A stretch of 64,000 bases of DNA, taken from positions 310,001 through 374,000 of the forward strand of contig CAVOXF010000004.1 in NCBI GenBank assembly GCA_963700375.1, read 5' to 3'. Shown here in pieces: positions 25,016 through 34,034 of this stretch (position 1 is its first letter; the number at the start of each line of letters is the position of its first letter). This DNA comes from JAHEEL01 sp963700375. GTDB lineage: Bacteria > Actinomycetota > Acidimicrobiia > Spongiisociales > UBA5794. The position numbers and the translations under genes were made by a program. Under the pieces are notes generated by a model. It was not told where the DNA came from. It ran no database searches and saw only the letters and a list, made by a program, of their open reading frames with translations.

Positions 25016-26823
25016 TCAGCCTCTCGGAGTTCCGTTCGGGAATTCCCCGAGCGTGTCCGCCATCGAGCCCGCTGAAACCGCCATCTCGGATCGGAGCGGG
25101 GCCAGGTTGTAGACGTACCCGATGAGGGGAACACCCACCATCTGGATCTGAACCTGGAGTTCCGCTGCTGTGCGCACGTCCTCGCCATGAGCGACGATGA
25201 TCATCGCGCGGTCCGCGAGCCTCGCCAGCGTGGTCGCATAGGCAACCCGCAGAAGCGGAGGCGCATCGATCAGGACGAGGTCGTACTTCATTGCCAGTTC
25301 TTTGAAGAGCTTGGCCGTCGCAGGAGAGGCGAAGAAGTCGGGTGCCCGCGCAGCAGCGGTGCCTCGAGACAGAAGCCCAATCGATCCAGCGCTGTCCTGG
25401 GGTACGTTGACCACAGCTTTGGCAAGCGTGGTCTGCCCGCTCACAACATCCGTCATACCGGGAAGCGCCGGAGACGACCCGATGAGCAATTCAGTGAGTT
25501 GCTGGTTTCCGAAGTCTGCGTCGACCAACAGAACCTTATGTCCCTCACGTGCCGCAGCGAATCCGGTGTTCGCTGTGACAACCGTCTTCCCCTCGAACAG
25601 GCCTGCCGAAAGCGAAACGACCGACTTGAAGTTCTTGCTGCCGTCATCGCGAACCGGCCATAGCTGCTGCAGCGAGATCGACGCTGACACGAACCGGAAT
25701 GCCTCTGCCGACGCGCTGATTCGGTGCGTCAACCACGGGAAGCACCGAGCTGACCCGCTCCTCCTTGAAGTTCGGGATGTCGGCGATGAGGGTCGTGCCC
25801 AAGAGCGCCGCCGGTTCGGCGCGGTGCTCGAAGCGCTGATTGCGACGAGCGAGGACCGTTGCGAGCACCGCTCCAAGAATCAGTCCGAGGATGAAGCCGA
25901 GGGCGACATAGAGGCCGACGCTCGACGGCTTCGCTGTCTCGGCGGGAGCGAAGAATGTCACGCCGCTGCCGGCGAGATCGGCATCGATCGCAAGCTGGTC
26001 GCGGCGAGACTGCAGGTCAGCGAGTCGAATGCGAGCCTGGGCACGCTCGTCAAGTGTCTGAGCAAGGACGGGATCTTGAGAAAGGAGCGTTGCTTCCCGG
26101 TCGCGGTCAATCTCCGTCTGAATCGAGTTGATCTGAAGCTGGAGGACTTCAAGGCGCTGGTCGTACGCGGCGACCTGAGGAGATGTGGCACTGATCGGCG
26201 CGGTGTCAAACTCGGCAAGTTCAACCAGCAATACGTCCAGCTCATCCAGCAAGGACTGGTTCAGTGGAATGGGCTTGGAGCGCTCTACGATCGTGGCCTC
26301 GAGATCGTTGAGACCCTGCTGGATCTCAACGATCTGGGCATCCAGCTCGGTGAGCGCCGATGTGAAGCCGGCTGCAGCGGACTCGCGCCCGATCTCCTGA
26401 TACGAGACGGCGACCGCGTTGGCACCGCCGATCGCGCGAGATCGGGGAGATATCCTCATACGACAAGGCAACGAGGTTGCTCGCGTCCGATTCGGCGACG
26501 TCGAGATTGTCGATGATGTCTTCCACCGTCAGGATCAACGGCGGTTCCTGGTCCGCGGCGATTTCAACTGCTCGGGCGGCGACCGGACGTGATCGCATCA
26601 GTGCGGCCTGATCTGCCACGTACCGCTCCGGCACGTCGGGGAACGCCTGGTCGAACAGAGTCGATGAACGAGGGTCCTGGATGACCATCGAGGCCGTGGC
26701 CGTCCAGAGCTCGGTGCGCGTGCCGTACAGCCAACCGAGCCCTGCAAACGCAAGAGCAAGGAGAAGGACAAGCCATCGATAGCGCCATACCGCACTAGGT
26801 ATGGTCGATTCGCGATCGCTCAC
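25016..26823 (-). pseudogene. Wzz chain-length determinant fused to BY-type kinase, two frameshifts
   Basis: Three minus-strand frames join into one gene. Frame 1 (26823 to about 26450) starts MSDRESTIPSAVWRYRWLVL with the first membrane helix and the Wzz domain. Frame 2 (about 26440 to 25735) continues AIGGANAVAVSYQEIGRES with a long coiled coil and the second helix (LGFILGLILGAVLATV). Frame 3 (about 25730 to 25016) holds the kinase: Walker A SAGLFEGKT, Walker A' VLLVDADFG, Walker B YDLVLIDAPPLL. Single-base shifts near 26450 and 25730 separate them. The fused form of about 600 residues would set polysaccharide chain length. The C-terminus lacks the usual tyrosine cluster. Decay or sequencing indels are both possible. 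Confidence 0.75.
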
Positions 26824-26964
26824 TCAATTGCTCCGTTCCTAGGAGGGCGCGCCCGTAGCCCGCTCCGGTCGATTCGGAGAATAGCCACCGACTCCTGCCA
26901 AGCCATAGCGTGATTCTGTTGACATCCGAGGTGACTAGTTCCTTTTCTCAACGCAGGAAGGTGC

Positions 26965-26992
26965 TTGTGTCGGGCGGCGCCCTGCATATAAT
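26965..26992 (+). promoter_or_regulatory. Sigma-70-like promoter of the sugar transferase gene
   Basis: TTGTGT (26965-26970), a 16-bp spacer and a perfect TATAAT (26987-26992). The predicted start near 27000 leaves a leader of about 30-45 bases. This AT-rich stretch stands out from the surrounding GC-rich DNA. Confidence 0.65.
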
Positions 26993-27028
26993 CGTGTTGC
27001 TGGTCATTGGGCTTGACGGCACGGGAGT

Positions 27029-27751
27029 ATGAGGGGGCATCGGGTCATGGCGTACCCTAGAAAGCGCTTTGCGGGCGACGGCGAGCGCGGTAGTGATTCA
27101 TTCGAGCGGGCTCGTGCTCCACTGCATGTGGCGCCGGCGACTCATCAGCGCGGGCTGTACGAGACGCTCTTCAAGCCGTTGATGGACCGGGCCGCCGGCG
27201 TCCTGCTGACCGTGTTGACACTGCCATTGGTGCTCCTGATCGTCCCGGCAATCTGGCTGACACTCGGGAAGCCGGCGGTCTTCCGCCAGACTCGAGTCGG
27301 CTTGTTCGGCAGCGAATTCACGGTCTACAAGTTCCGCACCATGAAAGAGGACCGGCGGCTACGCGAGGTCTCATACGACGGTACCGATCGTCGCATGAAC
27401 CACAAGTCGGAAGACGACCCGCGCCACGTGCCATTCGGAAGATTCCTGCGCAAGTGGAGTCTCGATGAGATCCCGCAGTTCTGGAATATCGCACTCGGCG
27501 ACATGTCCCTGATCGGCCCGCGCCCCGAACTCCCTCACATCGTCGCGAGGTACGACACGTGGCAGCACCGTCGGCACGAGGTGAAGCCCGGACTCACTGG
27601 TCTGTGGCAGATCACGGAGCGCGGCGACACCCCGCTTCACGAGGCCACGGACATCGACCTGGACTACATCGAGAACATCACGTTCCACGCTGACCTGCAG
27701 ATCCTGCTCAAGACACCGGCCGCAGCCCTGGGCTCGCGAACCGGCCACTAG
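27029..27751 (+). CDS. Initiating bacterial sugar transferase (undecaprenyl-phosphate glycosyl-1-phosphate transferase)
   Basis: The product is 240 residues from the ATG at 27029; an ATG at 27047 with GAGGGGG upstream is an equally good start. The family core is complete: a membrane re-entrant helix after FKPLMDRAAGVLLTVLTLP, then VFRQTRVGLFGSEFTVYKFR with the catalytic region, FLRKWSLDEIPQFWNIALGD, MSLIGPRPELP and VKPGLTGLWQI. These short monotopic enzymes place the first sugar phosphate on undecaprenyl phosphate. It is the starter of the polysaccharide made by this island and is divergent from the Wzz/kinase gene. Confidence 0.93.
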   Translation: MRGHRVMAYPRKRFAGDGERGSDSFERARAPLHVAPATHQRGLYETLFKPLMDRAAGVLLTVLTLPLVLLIVPAIWLTLGKPAVFRQTRVGLFGSEFTVYKFRTMKEDRRLREVSYDGTDRRMNHKSEDDPRHVPFGRFLRKWSLDEIPQFWNIALGDMSLIGPRPELPHIVARYDTWQHRRHEVKPGLTGLWQITERGDTPLHEATDIDLDYIENITFHADLQILLKTPAAALGSRTGH

Positions 27752-28046
27752 GGTCCCGGCGGCCACCCCGAGCGGCAGTGGCTCCGGCCTTTGGGACGTT
27801 GCGGATGGCGAGAACCGCCCGCGAAGCCGATCGTCATTGGCTCGGGGCCGAGGTATGGCGCCCAATGACTAGTGAGCAACTACTGATGGTAACCACCCCA
27901 CTACGCTCAGTGTGTGTGTGATATCATGCAACGAAGAGTTGTAACAAAGAGTTGTGGCGTGCCGAACGGAACGGCAGCGCAACTCGGGGCGTTAGATTCC
28001 CGTGGCCATGGTCGCGGGTGTACCCACGGGTGAAAGGGAAGGCTCA

Positions 28047-30518
28047 ATGAGCATCACAAGGCTCAAGATTCGAACAGTATTCGTGTTGGTCACCATGTTC
28101 GGGATGATCGCGGCGATGCTTGCGATCGTGCCACCGCAGCAGGCAGACGCCTTCCCCGGCGCGAATGGGAAGGTGGCATTCCAGCGAGACGGCGATATCT
28201 GGATCATGAACGCCAACGGATCAGCCCAAGCCAAGATCCGTGACGAAGGTATCGCACCCGCCATGTCCGCGGACGGGCGGAAGATTGCATTCACCGAAAC
28301 CAGCGGCGGCGACTACGACGTCTGGGTCATGAACGTCGACGGCTCAGCGGCAACTCAAGTCACGACTGGCGGCAACGACTACTCACCCGGATGGTCACCC
28401 AACGGCGAATGGCTCACGTTCCACCGTCGCGAGGTCCTCACGAGTCCGGGGTCCGGAACCGCGACGGCGGCAGACGCCACGGGTACGCTCTTGACCGACG
28501 CTGCCCCGAATCCGTTCAACCCGGTCCGCAGGGGAATGACGGTTGTCAACACCACGTCGGGCGCGACTGGAACCGTGGTCGCCGTGAACGTGGCCCTCTC
28601 AACCGTCACCACAACGGCACTGACCGGTGGCTCGAGGACGGGCTGGCTCGTTGGAGACGCCTACACGATCACGGCCAAGGGCAATCGGCTCTACAAGATC
28701 AAGGCCGACGGAACAGGCGAAGTCAAGCTGTCCACCGCCGGAGCGACGGATTACTACAGCGACGATGACCCGGTCTGGTCTCCGGACGGGCTCAAGATTG
28801 CGTACTCGACCGACCGGAACGGCAACGACGACATCTACGTGATGGGATCCGGGGGCGAGAGTCCCCTCAACCTGACCGGCGACTTCGATGACGTGTCGTG
28901 GGATGCGGCCTGGTCACCGAGCGGTGCAAAGATCGCATTCACCTCGGGTGAGAGCGTCGCGAACCCCAGCGGAGCAGAGAACCTCTGGACGATGAATTCC
29001 GACGGAACCGGCAAGGCCATCGTCACCGACGTCGCGACGGCGAAGGACGAAGGATCGACCTGGTCGCCAGACGGTTTGTCGATCGCGTTTGAACGGACCG
29101 TTGGGGCCGACGAGGCGATCTTCGTCGTGCCCGTCAACGGTCCGACGCCACCGGTTCGGATTAGCGGCGTTGCCCCGACTGTGGATTCCCTGCCTGACTG
29201 GCAGCCGATCCTTGGAGGCGTGGCCGACGCGTACGGCGTTGCGGAAGGTGCAGTGCTCACGGTTCCGGTAGGTACCGGAGTTCTCGCCAACGACATGCTT
29301 TTCGCCGCCGCGGTCACACCGGCAGAAACTGCGATCAACAGCACCACACCGGCGAATGGAGCGCTGTCGTTCCAGGCGAACGGATCGTTCGTGTACACGC
29401 ACAACGGGTCGAACACCATCACCGATTCCTTCACCTATCAGCCGTCCCAGGGCGGCGTGATCGGCGCGGTCACCACGGTAACGATCACGATCACGCCGAC
29501 CGTCGACGCTCCGGTTGCTGTTGATGACGGTCCGTATGCGGTGGCGAATGGTGGAACGTTGAGCAAGGCAGCACCAGGTGTGTTGGCCAACGACTCGAAA
29601 GGCGACGGCTCGTCCATCACCGCCGTCAAAGTGACGGATCCGGCGCATGGGTCGGTGACGTTGAGCGCGACGGGTGCGTTTGTCTACACGCACAACGGCG
29701 ATTCGGCGACGTCCGACTCGTTCACGTACAAGGCAAAGAGCAATCTTGGTCCGGAATCAAACACCGCGACGGTCACGTTGACCATCGGTAGCGTGCTCAG
29801 CCCAGTCCACGGGGCGGGGTTGGTGGATCCTGGGTCTGGGAAGTGGTATTTGTTTGACGATGCGGGTGCGTTGACGTCTCAGTTCTTCTATGGGAATCCT
29901 GGTGATTATCCGTTTATGGGTGACTGGGATGGGGATGGGGTTGAGACGCCGGGGTTGTATCGCCAGTCGGATGGGTATGTGTATTTGCGGAATAGCAATA
30001 CGCAGGGGATTGCGGATATCAAGTTCTTCTTTGGGAATCCTGGTGATGTGCCGGTTGCTGGGGATTTCAATGGGAATGGGTTTGATACGGTGTCGATTTA
30101 TCGGCCGTCGAATCAGACGTTCTACATCATCAACAAGTTGGGGTCTGGTGATCAGGGGTTGGGTGCTGCGGAGTTCTCGTATGTGTTTGGGAATCCGGGT
30201 GACAAGCCGTTTGTCGGTGATTTCGATGGTGATGGGGTTGAGACGGCTGGGTTGCATCGTGAGTCGACGGGGCTGGTGTATTTCCGGAACTCGCATACGC
30301 AGGGGAATGCGGATGCGCAGTTCATTTTCGGGGATCCTGGGGATCGTTTGATTGCTGGGGATTGGACGGGTGACGGGGTGTTCACGCCGGCGTTGTTCCG
30401 TCCGTCGAACACGACCATGTATTTCCGGTTCACGAATACCCAGGGTGTTGCCGACAACCAGTACGTGCCGGCACCCACCAACTCCGGCTGGCTCCCCATC
30501 AGCGGCGAATTGGGTTGA
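28047..30518 (+). CDS. Secreted TolB-like propeller / Ig-like repeat protein with C-terminal GDxDGDG propeller module
   Basis: The ATG at 28047 follows GGAAGG; the product is 823 residues. A signal peptide covers about 1-36. Residues about 37-385 are TolB/WD40-like blades (DIWIMNANGSAQ, DYDVWVMNVDGS, SPDGLKIAYSTDRNG), with an unusual insertion of about 75 residues after the third blade. Two Ig/cadherin-like domains follow (about 390-585: TGVLANDM and APGVLANDS). The last 237 residues are propeller repeats of the form NPGDxPxxGDxDGDGxxTxGxYR, each with a calcium-type D-x-D-x-D loop. It is extracellular and has no anchor, so it is probably matrix- or surface-bound. Confidence 0.85.
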   Translation: MSITRLKIRTVFVLVTMFGMIAAMLAIVPPQQADAFPGANGKVAFQRDGDIWIMNANGSAQAKIRDEGIAPAMSADGRKIAFTETSGGDYDVWVMNVDGSAATQVTTGGNDYSPGWSPNGEWLTFHRREVLTSPGSGTATAADATGTLLTDAAPNPFNPVRRGMTVVNTTSGATGTVVAVNVALSTVTTTALTGGSRTGWLVGDAYTITAKGNRLYKIKADGTGEVKLSTAGATDYYSDDDPVWSPDGLKIAYSTDRNGNDDIYVMGSGGESPLNLTGDFDDVSWDAAWSPSGAKIAFTSGESVANPSGAENLWTMNSDGTGKAIVTDVATAKDEGSTWSPDGLSIAFERTVGADEAIFVVPVNGPTPPVRISGVAPTVDSLPDWQPILGGVADAYGVAEGAVLTVPVGTGVLANDMLFAAAVTPAETAINSTTPANGALSFQANGSFVYTHNGSNTITDSFTYQPSQGGVIGAVTTVTITITPTVDAPVAVDDGPYAVANGGTLSKAAPGVLANDSKGDGSSITAVKVTDPAHGSVTLSATGAFVYTHNGDSATSDSFTYKAKSNLGPESNTATVTLTIGSVLSPVHGAGLVDPGSGKWYLFDDAGALTSQFFYGNPGDYPFMGDWDGDGVETPGLYRQSDGYVYLRNSNTQGIADIKFFFGNPGDVPVAGDFNGNGFDTVSIYRPSNQTFYIINKLGSGDQGLGAAEFSYVFGNPGDKPFVGDFDGDGVETAGLHRESTGLVYFRNSHTQGNADAQFIFGDPGDRLIAGDWTGDGVFTPALFRPSNTTMYFRFTNTQGVADNQYVPAPTNSGWLPISGELG
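29511..29730 (+). repeat. 220-bp Ig-like block shared with 40112-40331
   Basis: It encodes VDDGPYxVxNGGxLSKAAPG through to SATSDSFTY. Long runs match the minus-strand copy base for base, while the middle (about 45 bases) differs, so the pair is a mosaic. Confidence 0.75.
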
Positions 30519-30524
30519 ACAAAC
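29808..30524 (+). repeat. Propeller cassette copy A (717 bp)
   Basis: Nearly identical at DNA level to 39312-40028 (same length, opposite strand) and to 46726-47341. Identity runs six bases past the stop codon. Codons are T/G-ending (TTT, GGG, GGT, GAT), unlike the C-ending codons of surrounding genes. Confidence 0.92.
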
Positions 30525-30544
30525 GCCCTTGAAGTAGTATCCAT

Positions 30545-30581
30545 GGGTGCCGGCTGAGGATCGGGATCCCGGCCGGCACCC
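30545..30581 (+). terminator. Rho-independent-type hairpin
   Basis: GGGTGCCGGC (30545-30554) pairs perfectly with GCCGGCACCC (30572-30581), with a 17-base loop. It lies 27 bases after the stop of the TolB-like protein gene. Only a weak U-run (TT) follows. Confidence 0.6.
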
Positions 30582-30677
30582 TTGGATGTGCTGATGCACC
30601 CAGGATGAGGGGGATGGAGGTACCTATATGACATGCATTGGCTTGTGTGCCGGCACGGTCGCGAGCGATTCCGTCGG

Positions 30678-32294
30678 ATGCTGATCGACGGGCGCACGGT
30701 ACCGACCGGGACCACAATCGATGTCGACGTATGCATCGTGGGCGGCGGGCCCGCCGGCATCGGCGTGGCCGTTCCGTTCCTCGACAGTCCGACGACCAAG
30801 GTCGCACTGATCGAGAGCGGTGGCCTCGAGTTCGATGAGACCACGCAAGACCTTGCCGATGGCGATAGCCGCGGGCAGGACTACTTCCCAATGAAGGAAA
30901 CCCGGATCCGGGCGTTCGGCGGATCATCCTGGTCGTGGGGCGGAATCAATGCTCCTCTGGATGCGATCGATTTCGAAGAGCGTGCGTGGGTGCCGCTCAG
31001 TGGATGGCCGATCAGCAGGACCGACCTCGACCCCTACTACGAACACGCCAAGCGCGTGAGCCGGGTCATCAACCCCGAGGCTTCCGCTGCCGGATCAGAA
31101 GGGTTCTTCGGTGACGAGCATGGGCCAACACCGTCGACCCGGTGGGCGGAGATCTACTTCACGGCCCCAACGCGGTTCTCGAAGGTCTACGCGAAAACGT
31201 TCGAAAGATCGCAGAACGTTGCGACCTACCTCTTCTCGACGGCCATCAGCATCGAGACGAACGACGAGCAGTCCACCGTCGAGGGGATTCGACTCGGAAC
31301 TCTCACTGGATCGACCTACACGATTCGTGCGCGCACGTACGTGCTTGCGGGAGGCGGAATCGAAAACGCTCGTCTGCTGCTCGTCTCGGGCAACCGGGAA
31401 CGCGGGGGGCTCGCAAACGGGAACGACCTCGTTGGACGATACTTCCAGGAGCACCCGAGACTCCAGGACAACTACCTGCTTCCTGAGGACTCGACCCAAC
31501 TCGCGTCTCGAGTGAGTGGAGCGGCGGGAACACTCAACTTCTCACGGCTCGGACTGTCAGACGCCGCCCAGGAGGAAGACGGCCTTCTCAACTACATCGT
31601 CAACTTGTCGTTCGGCTACGCGGGGCAACTCACCGATCAGTTCCAGGCGGTGCGGCGCATCGCCAATGCCAGCAGGAAGCCCTGGTCCGACAGCCCGTAT
31701 TTTCAAGACGTTGGCGGCGGCCCGAACTCGGTCCGCTGGCAGGACATCAGGACCGCCCTCAAGAAGCCTCATCGATCGATTCAGAGCGTGGTCGGCGCCG
31801 TCTTGGAACCCCAACGGATGCGGCAATACATTCAGATCGAAAGCAACGTTGAACAGATCGCGGATCCGGAAAACCGCGTCGTCCTGACAGGCGAAGTGGA
31901 CGCTTTGGGAATCCCGCGAGCACGTCTGCACTGGCGCCTTGCCGAGGAAGAGGAGCGGACCTATCGGCGTGGCCTCGAACTCATCGTCGAGGCGCTCGAC
32001 TCCTACTCTCCCGGGCTGAAAGACGGGCGGATGGACTACCCCGATCCGTGGCCCAACAAGGTCTACGGATGCTGGCACCATATCGGAACGACACGCATGG
32101 ACAGCGATCCTTCGCGTGGCGTTGTGGACGCTGATTGTCGCGTCCACGGCCTCTCGAACCTCTACGTTTCCGGAAGCTCCGTCTTCCCGACGGGAGGCGC
32201 GACGTCGCCCACACTGACGATCGTTGCACTCAGCCTCCGCTTGGCAGAACACCTTGGGGCGCGACTCGACGTACCGGCCGTCCTATCGAGCTAG
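30678..32294 (+). CDS. GMC-family FAD-dependent oxidoreductase
   Basis: The 538-residue product starts at 30678 (MLIDGRTVPTGTTIDVDVCI), the usual family N-terminus. An in-frame ATG at 30633 is closer to a GGAGG and cannot be excluded. The FAD-binding motif is VCIVGGGPAGIG. GGSSWSWGGIN is the second FAD contact, and the C-terminal FAD segment is FPTGGATSPTLTIVALSLRL. The catalytic His pair region is GCWHHIGTTRMD. The pattern fits sugar or alcohol dehydrogenases of the glucose-methanol-choline type. Lying inside a polysaccharide island without a signal peptide, it may oxidise a sugar precursor; this is inference. Confidence 0.85.
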   Translation: MLIDGRTVPTGTTIDVDVCIVGGGPAGIGVAVPFLDSPTTKVALIESGGLEFDETTQDLADGDSRGQDYFPMKETRIRAFGGSSWSWGGINAPLDAIDFEERAWVPLSGWPISRTDLDPYYEHAKRVSRVINPEASAAGSEGFFGDEHGPTPSTRWAEIYFTAPTRFSKVYAKTFERSQNVATYLFSTAISIETNDEQSTVEGIRLGTLTGSTYTIRARTYVLAGGGIENARLLLVSGNRERGGLANGNDLVGRYFQEHPRLQDNYLLPEDSTQLASRVSGAAGTLNFSRLGLSDAAQEEDGLLNYIVNLSFGYAGQLTDQFQAVRRIANASRKPWSDSPYFQDVGGGPNSVRWQDIRTALKKPHRSIQSVVGAVLEPQRMRQYIQIESNVEQIADPENRVVLTGEVDALGIPRARLHWRLAEEEERTYRRGLELIVEALDSYSPGLKDGRMDYPDPWPNKVYGCWHHIGTTRMDSDPSRGVVDADCRVHGLSNLYVSGSSVFPTGGATSPTLTIVALSLRLAEHLGARLDVPAVLSS

Positions 32295-32332
32295 CCGACC
32301 GCCCCTCATGACTCGACGGGCGCAGGATGGGT

Positions 32333-33904
32333 TCACGGTTGCTCCCACGTGCCGTTCGGATCCTGACCCGCAGCGAGCCAGCCCTCGCGGTTGAGTCGCC
32401 GGTTGTCCCAGGAGTAGTTTCGACCGGTGACGTCGACGTACGTGTTGAAGTCGAAACGGTTGCCCCGCTGTGTGAAGACGGCGTCATCGCCGACATCCTC
32501 GACGATCCCTGTGCGCCCCCCATCGAGCTGCATGGTGTTGTCGTGGACATCGAGGTTCTCGAGGAGTCGGGGACCCCAAGATCCCTCTCCGCGCGATTGC
32601 TGGATTCCGGCGATTCCGTTCGCGTTGCCGGTAACGACGTTGTTGTACACCTCGACGTCGGAAGAGCCCGCAACCAGGATTCCTGCACCCCACAGCCACC
32701 GGCTGTGATCGAAGCCGTTCCCCTCGACCGTGTTATCTCGGATCACCGCACCGCGGCTGATCTCGTGAAAAATGCCGGGTCCGGTGTTGTGGAGTACGCG
32801 ATTCTCCTCGAATACCGTGTCGATCGCATCGATGTCCGCCCATAGGCCGGGTCCGGTGTTGTGGTGGACATTGTTCCCACGAAATACCGCGTTCAGCGTG
32901 TTCGTCACCTTGACCCCCCCGGCCTCCCACTCCCACTTGAAACCTGCGAGGTTGTTGTAGGCGATCTCGGATGTCTCGATAAGCAGATCGATGCTTCCGG
33001 CGGCGGTGATTCCCAGCTGGCCGTTGTGGTGAACGTTGCAGTTTCGTATCACAGTGGAATCCCCCGTCCGAATCCCCGCACCGTGGATGCCACGGACCTC
33101 CACGGAATCAATGGTCCATCCCTCGCCGTGGTCTCCATCACCGAGCGCCTGGCTTTGGATCGCACCTTCCTGGGCGGGTGTCGCGTACTTCTCGACGATG
33201 AGGTCGGCGATCGTAACTCCGCTTGCGGCGCCGATGAAGGCGTACGGCGTAACGCTGATCTCCACACGTCGGTTCCCCGGATCGTCCGCGATGAAGATCG
33301 TGTCACCGTCGCGGAACCAACGACCAGACTCGAGGTCCCGTCGTTCGGTGACCTGCCACAGCATCACGTCATCCACGAAGAGGTCCTGTGAGTCCTGGCA
33401 GGCGTCGTAACCCGCGATGCAATCACCGTGGCTTCGGCCGATGGCCGGCACGCCGGAAACGGACCACACCTCGCCGTCGAAGGTGAACCCGGTGAGCGGC
33501 TGAGCTCCGCTCATGATTGCACCGGGTCTGCCAACAAAGGACATGCCGTCCCTCGGCTCGATTTGATGACCACGGTGCGTGCCCGGCTGAAGTACGAAAC
33601 TGCTTCCCTCTTCCGCTTCCTCGACCATCACGGCGAGATCCATATCTGGCCACACCGCTATTCCGGCAAATGGATCAGGTTCGAGCTCTCCGTCCACAAC
33701 CGAAGTCACAACAGCCGGCAGCGTGGTCGTTGGAACTGTCGTTGGAGGAAGCGTCACCGTGCTCGACGGTTGGGCATAGGTACACGCTGATGCCGTCAGG
33801 ACAAGGCAGCCGATCGACGCGTAGAGAGCCCGCCTACCCGACCGTGCCGAAGGCAGGAATGGGCGCGGCTGAGGCAGTCTGGATCGATGCCGTCGAATCG
33901 TCAT
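32333..33904 (-). CDS. Secreted lipoprotein with right-handed parallel beta-helix
   Basis: The 523-residue product starts at the ATG at 33904; upstream codons run into a terminator. The signal peptide ends in a lipobox-like LTASAC, followed by a Thr/Pro linker. From about residue 75 comes a pectate-lyase-like fold: FVLQPGTHRGHQIEPRDGMS, then repeated rungs such as TVIRNCNVHHNGQLGITAAG, FRGNNVHHNTGPGLW and VYNNVVTGNANGIAG. Right-handed beta-helices bind or cleave polysaccharides. No calcium or catalytic lyase set can be assigned by eye, so the enzymatic status is open. Unlike its neighbours it lacks the GDxDGDG propeller. Confidence 0.82.
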   Translation of the reverse strand: MTIRRHRSRLPQPRPFLPSARSGRRALYASIGCLVLTASACTYAQPSSTVTLPPTTVPTTTLPAVVTSVVDGELEPDPFAGIAVWPDMDLAVMVEEAEEGSSFVLQPGTHRGHQIEPRDGMSFVGRPGAIMSGAQPLTGFTFDGEVWSVSGVPAIGRSHGDCIAGYDACQDSQDLFVDDVMLWQVTERRDLESGRWFRDGDTIFIADDPGNRRVEISVTPYAFIGAASGVTIADLIVEKYATPAQEGAIQSQALGDGDHGEGWTIDSVEVRGIHGAGIRTGDSTVIRNCNVHHNGQLGITAAGSIDLLIETSEIAYNNLAGFKWEWEAGGVKVTNTLNAVFRGNNVHHNTGPGLWADIDAIDTVFEENRVLHNTGPGIFHEISRGAVIRDNTVEGNGFDHSRWLWGAGILVAGSSDVEVYNNVVTGNANGIAGIQQSRGEGSWGPRLLENLDVHDNTMQLDGGRTGIVEDVGDDAVFTQRGNRFDFNTYVDVTGRNYSWDNRRLNREGWLAAGQDPNGTWEQP

Positions 33905-33963
33905 GTTCCCCACTGAGCGTCCGGGTGATAGTAGGGGGAACAACGAGACGGCGGCGCGGAAAT

Positions 33964-33999
33964 CGTTGGGGTTCACCCCGGGTGGGGTGAACCCCAACG
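33964..33999 (-). terminator. Perfect 16-bp stem terminator
   Basis: CGTTGGGGTTCACCCC (33964-33979) and its exact complement (33984-33999) flank a 4-base loop. On the minus strand it follows the beta-helix gene ending at 34035 by 35 bases and is succeeded by ATTTCC. Confidence 0.8.
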
Positions 34000-34034
34000 C
34001 TCACGCGTTCAGGTATCGGACGGAGCGCCGGTCG

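Noticed and set aside
26918..26924. TTGACA as a -35 box before the sugar transferase
   Set aside because: No -10 at 16-19 bp; the TATAAT at 26987 is about 63 bases away and pairs better with TTGTGT at 26965.
29890..30351. 153-codon Ile/Met/Arg-rich frame inside the cassette, repeated at 39485-39946 and 46882-47331
   Set aside because: It is an out-of-frame reading of the GDxDGDG repeats; its recurrence simply reflects the DNA identity of the cassettes.
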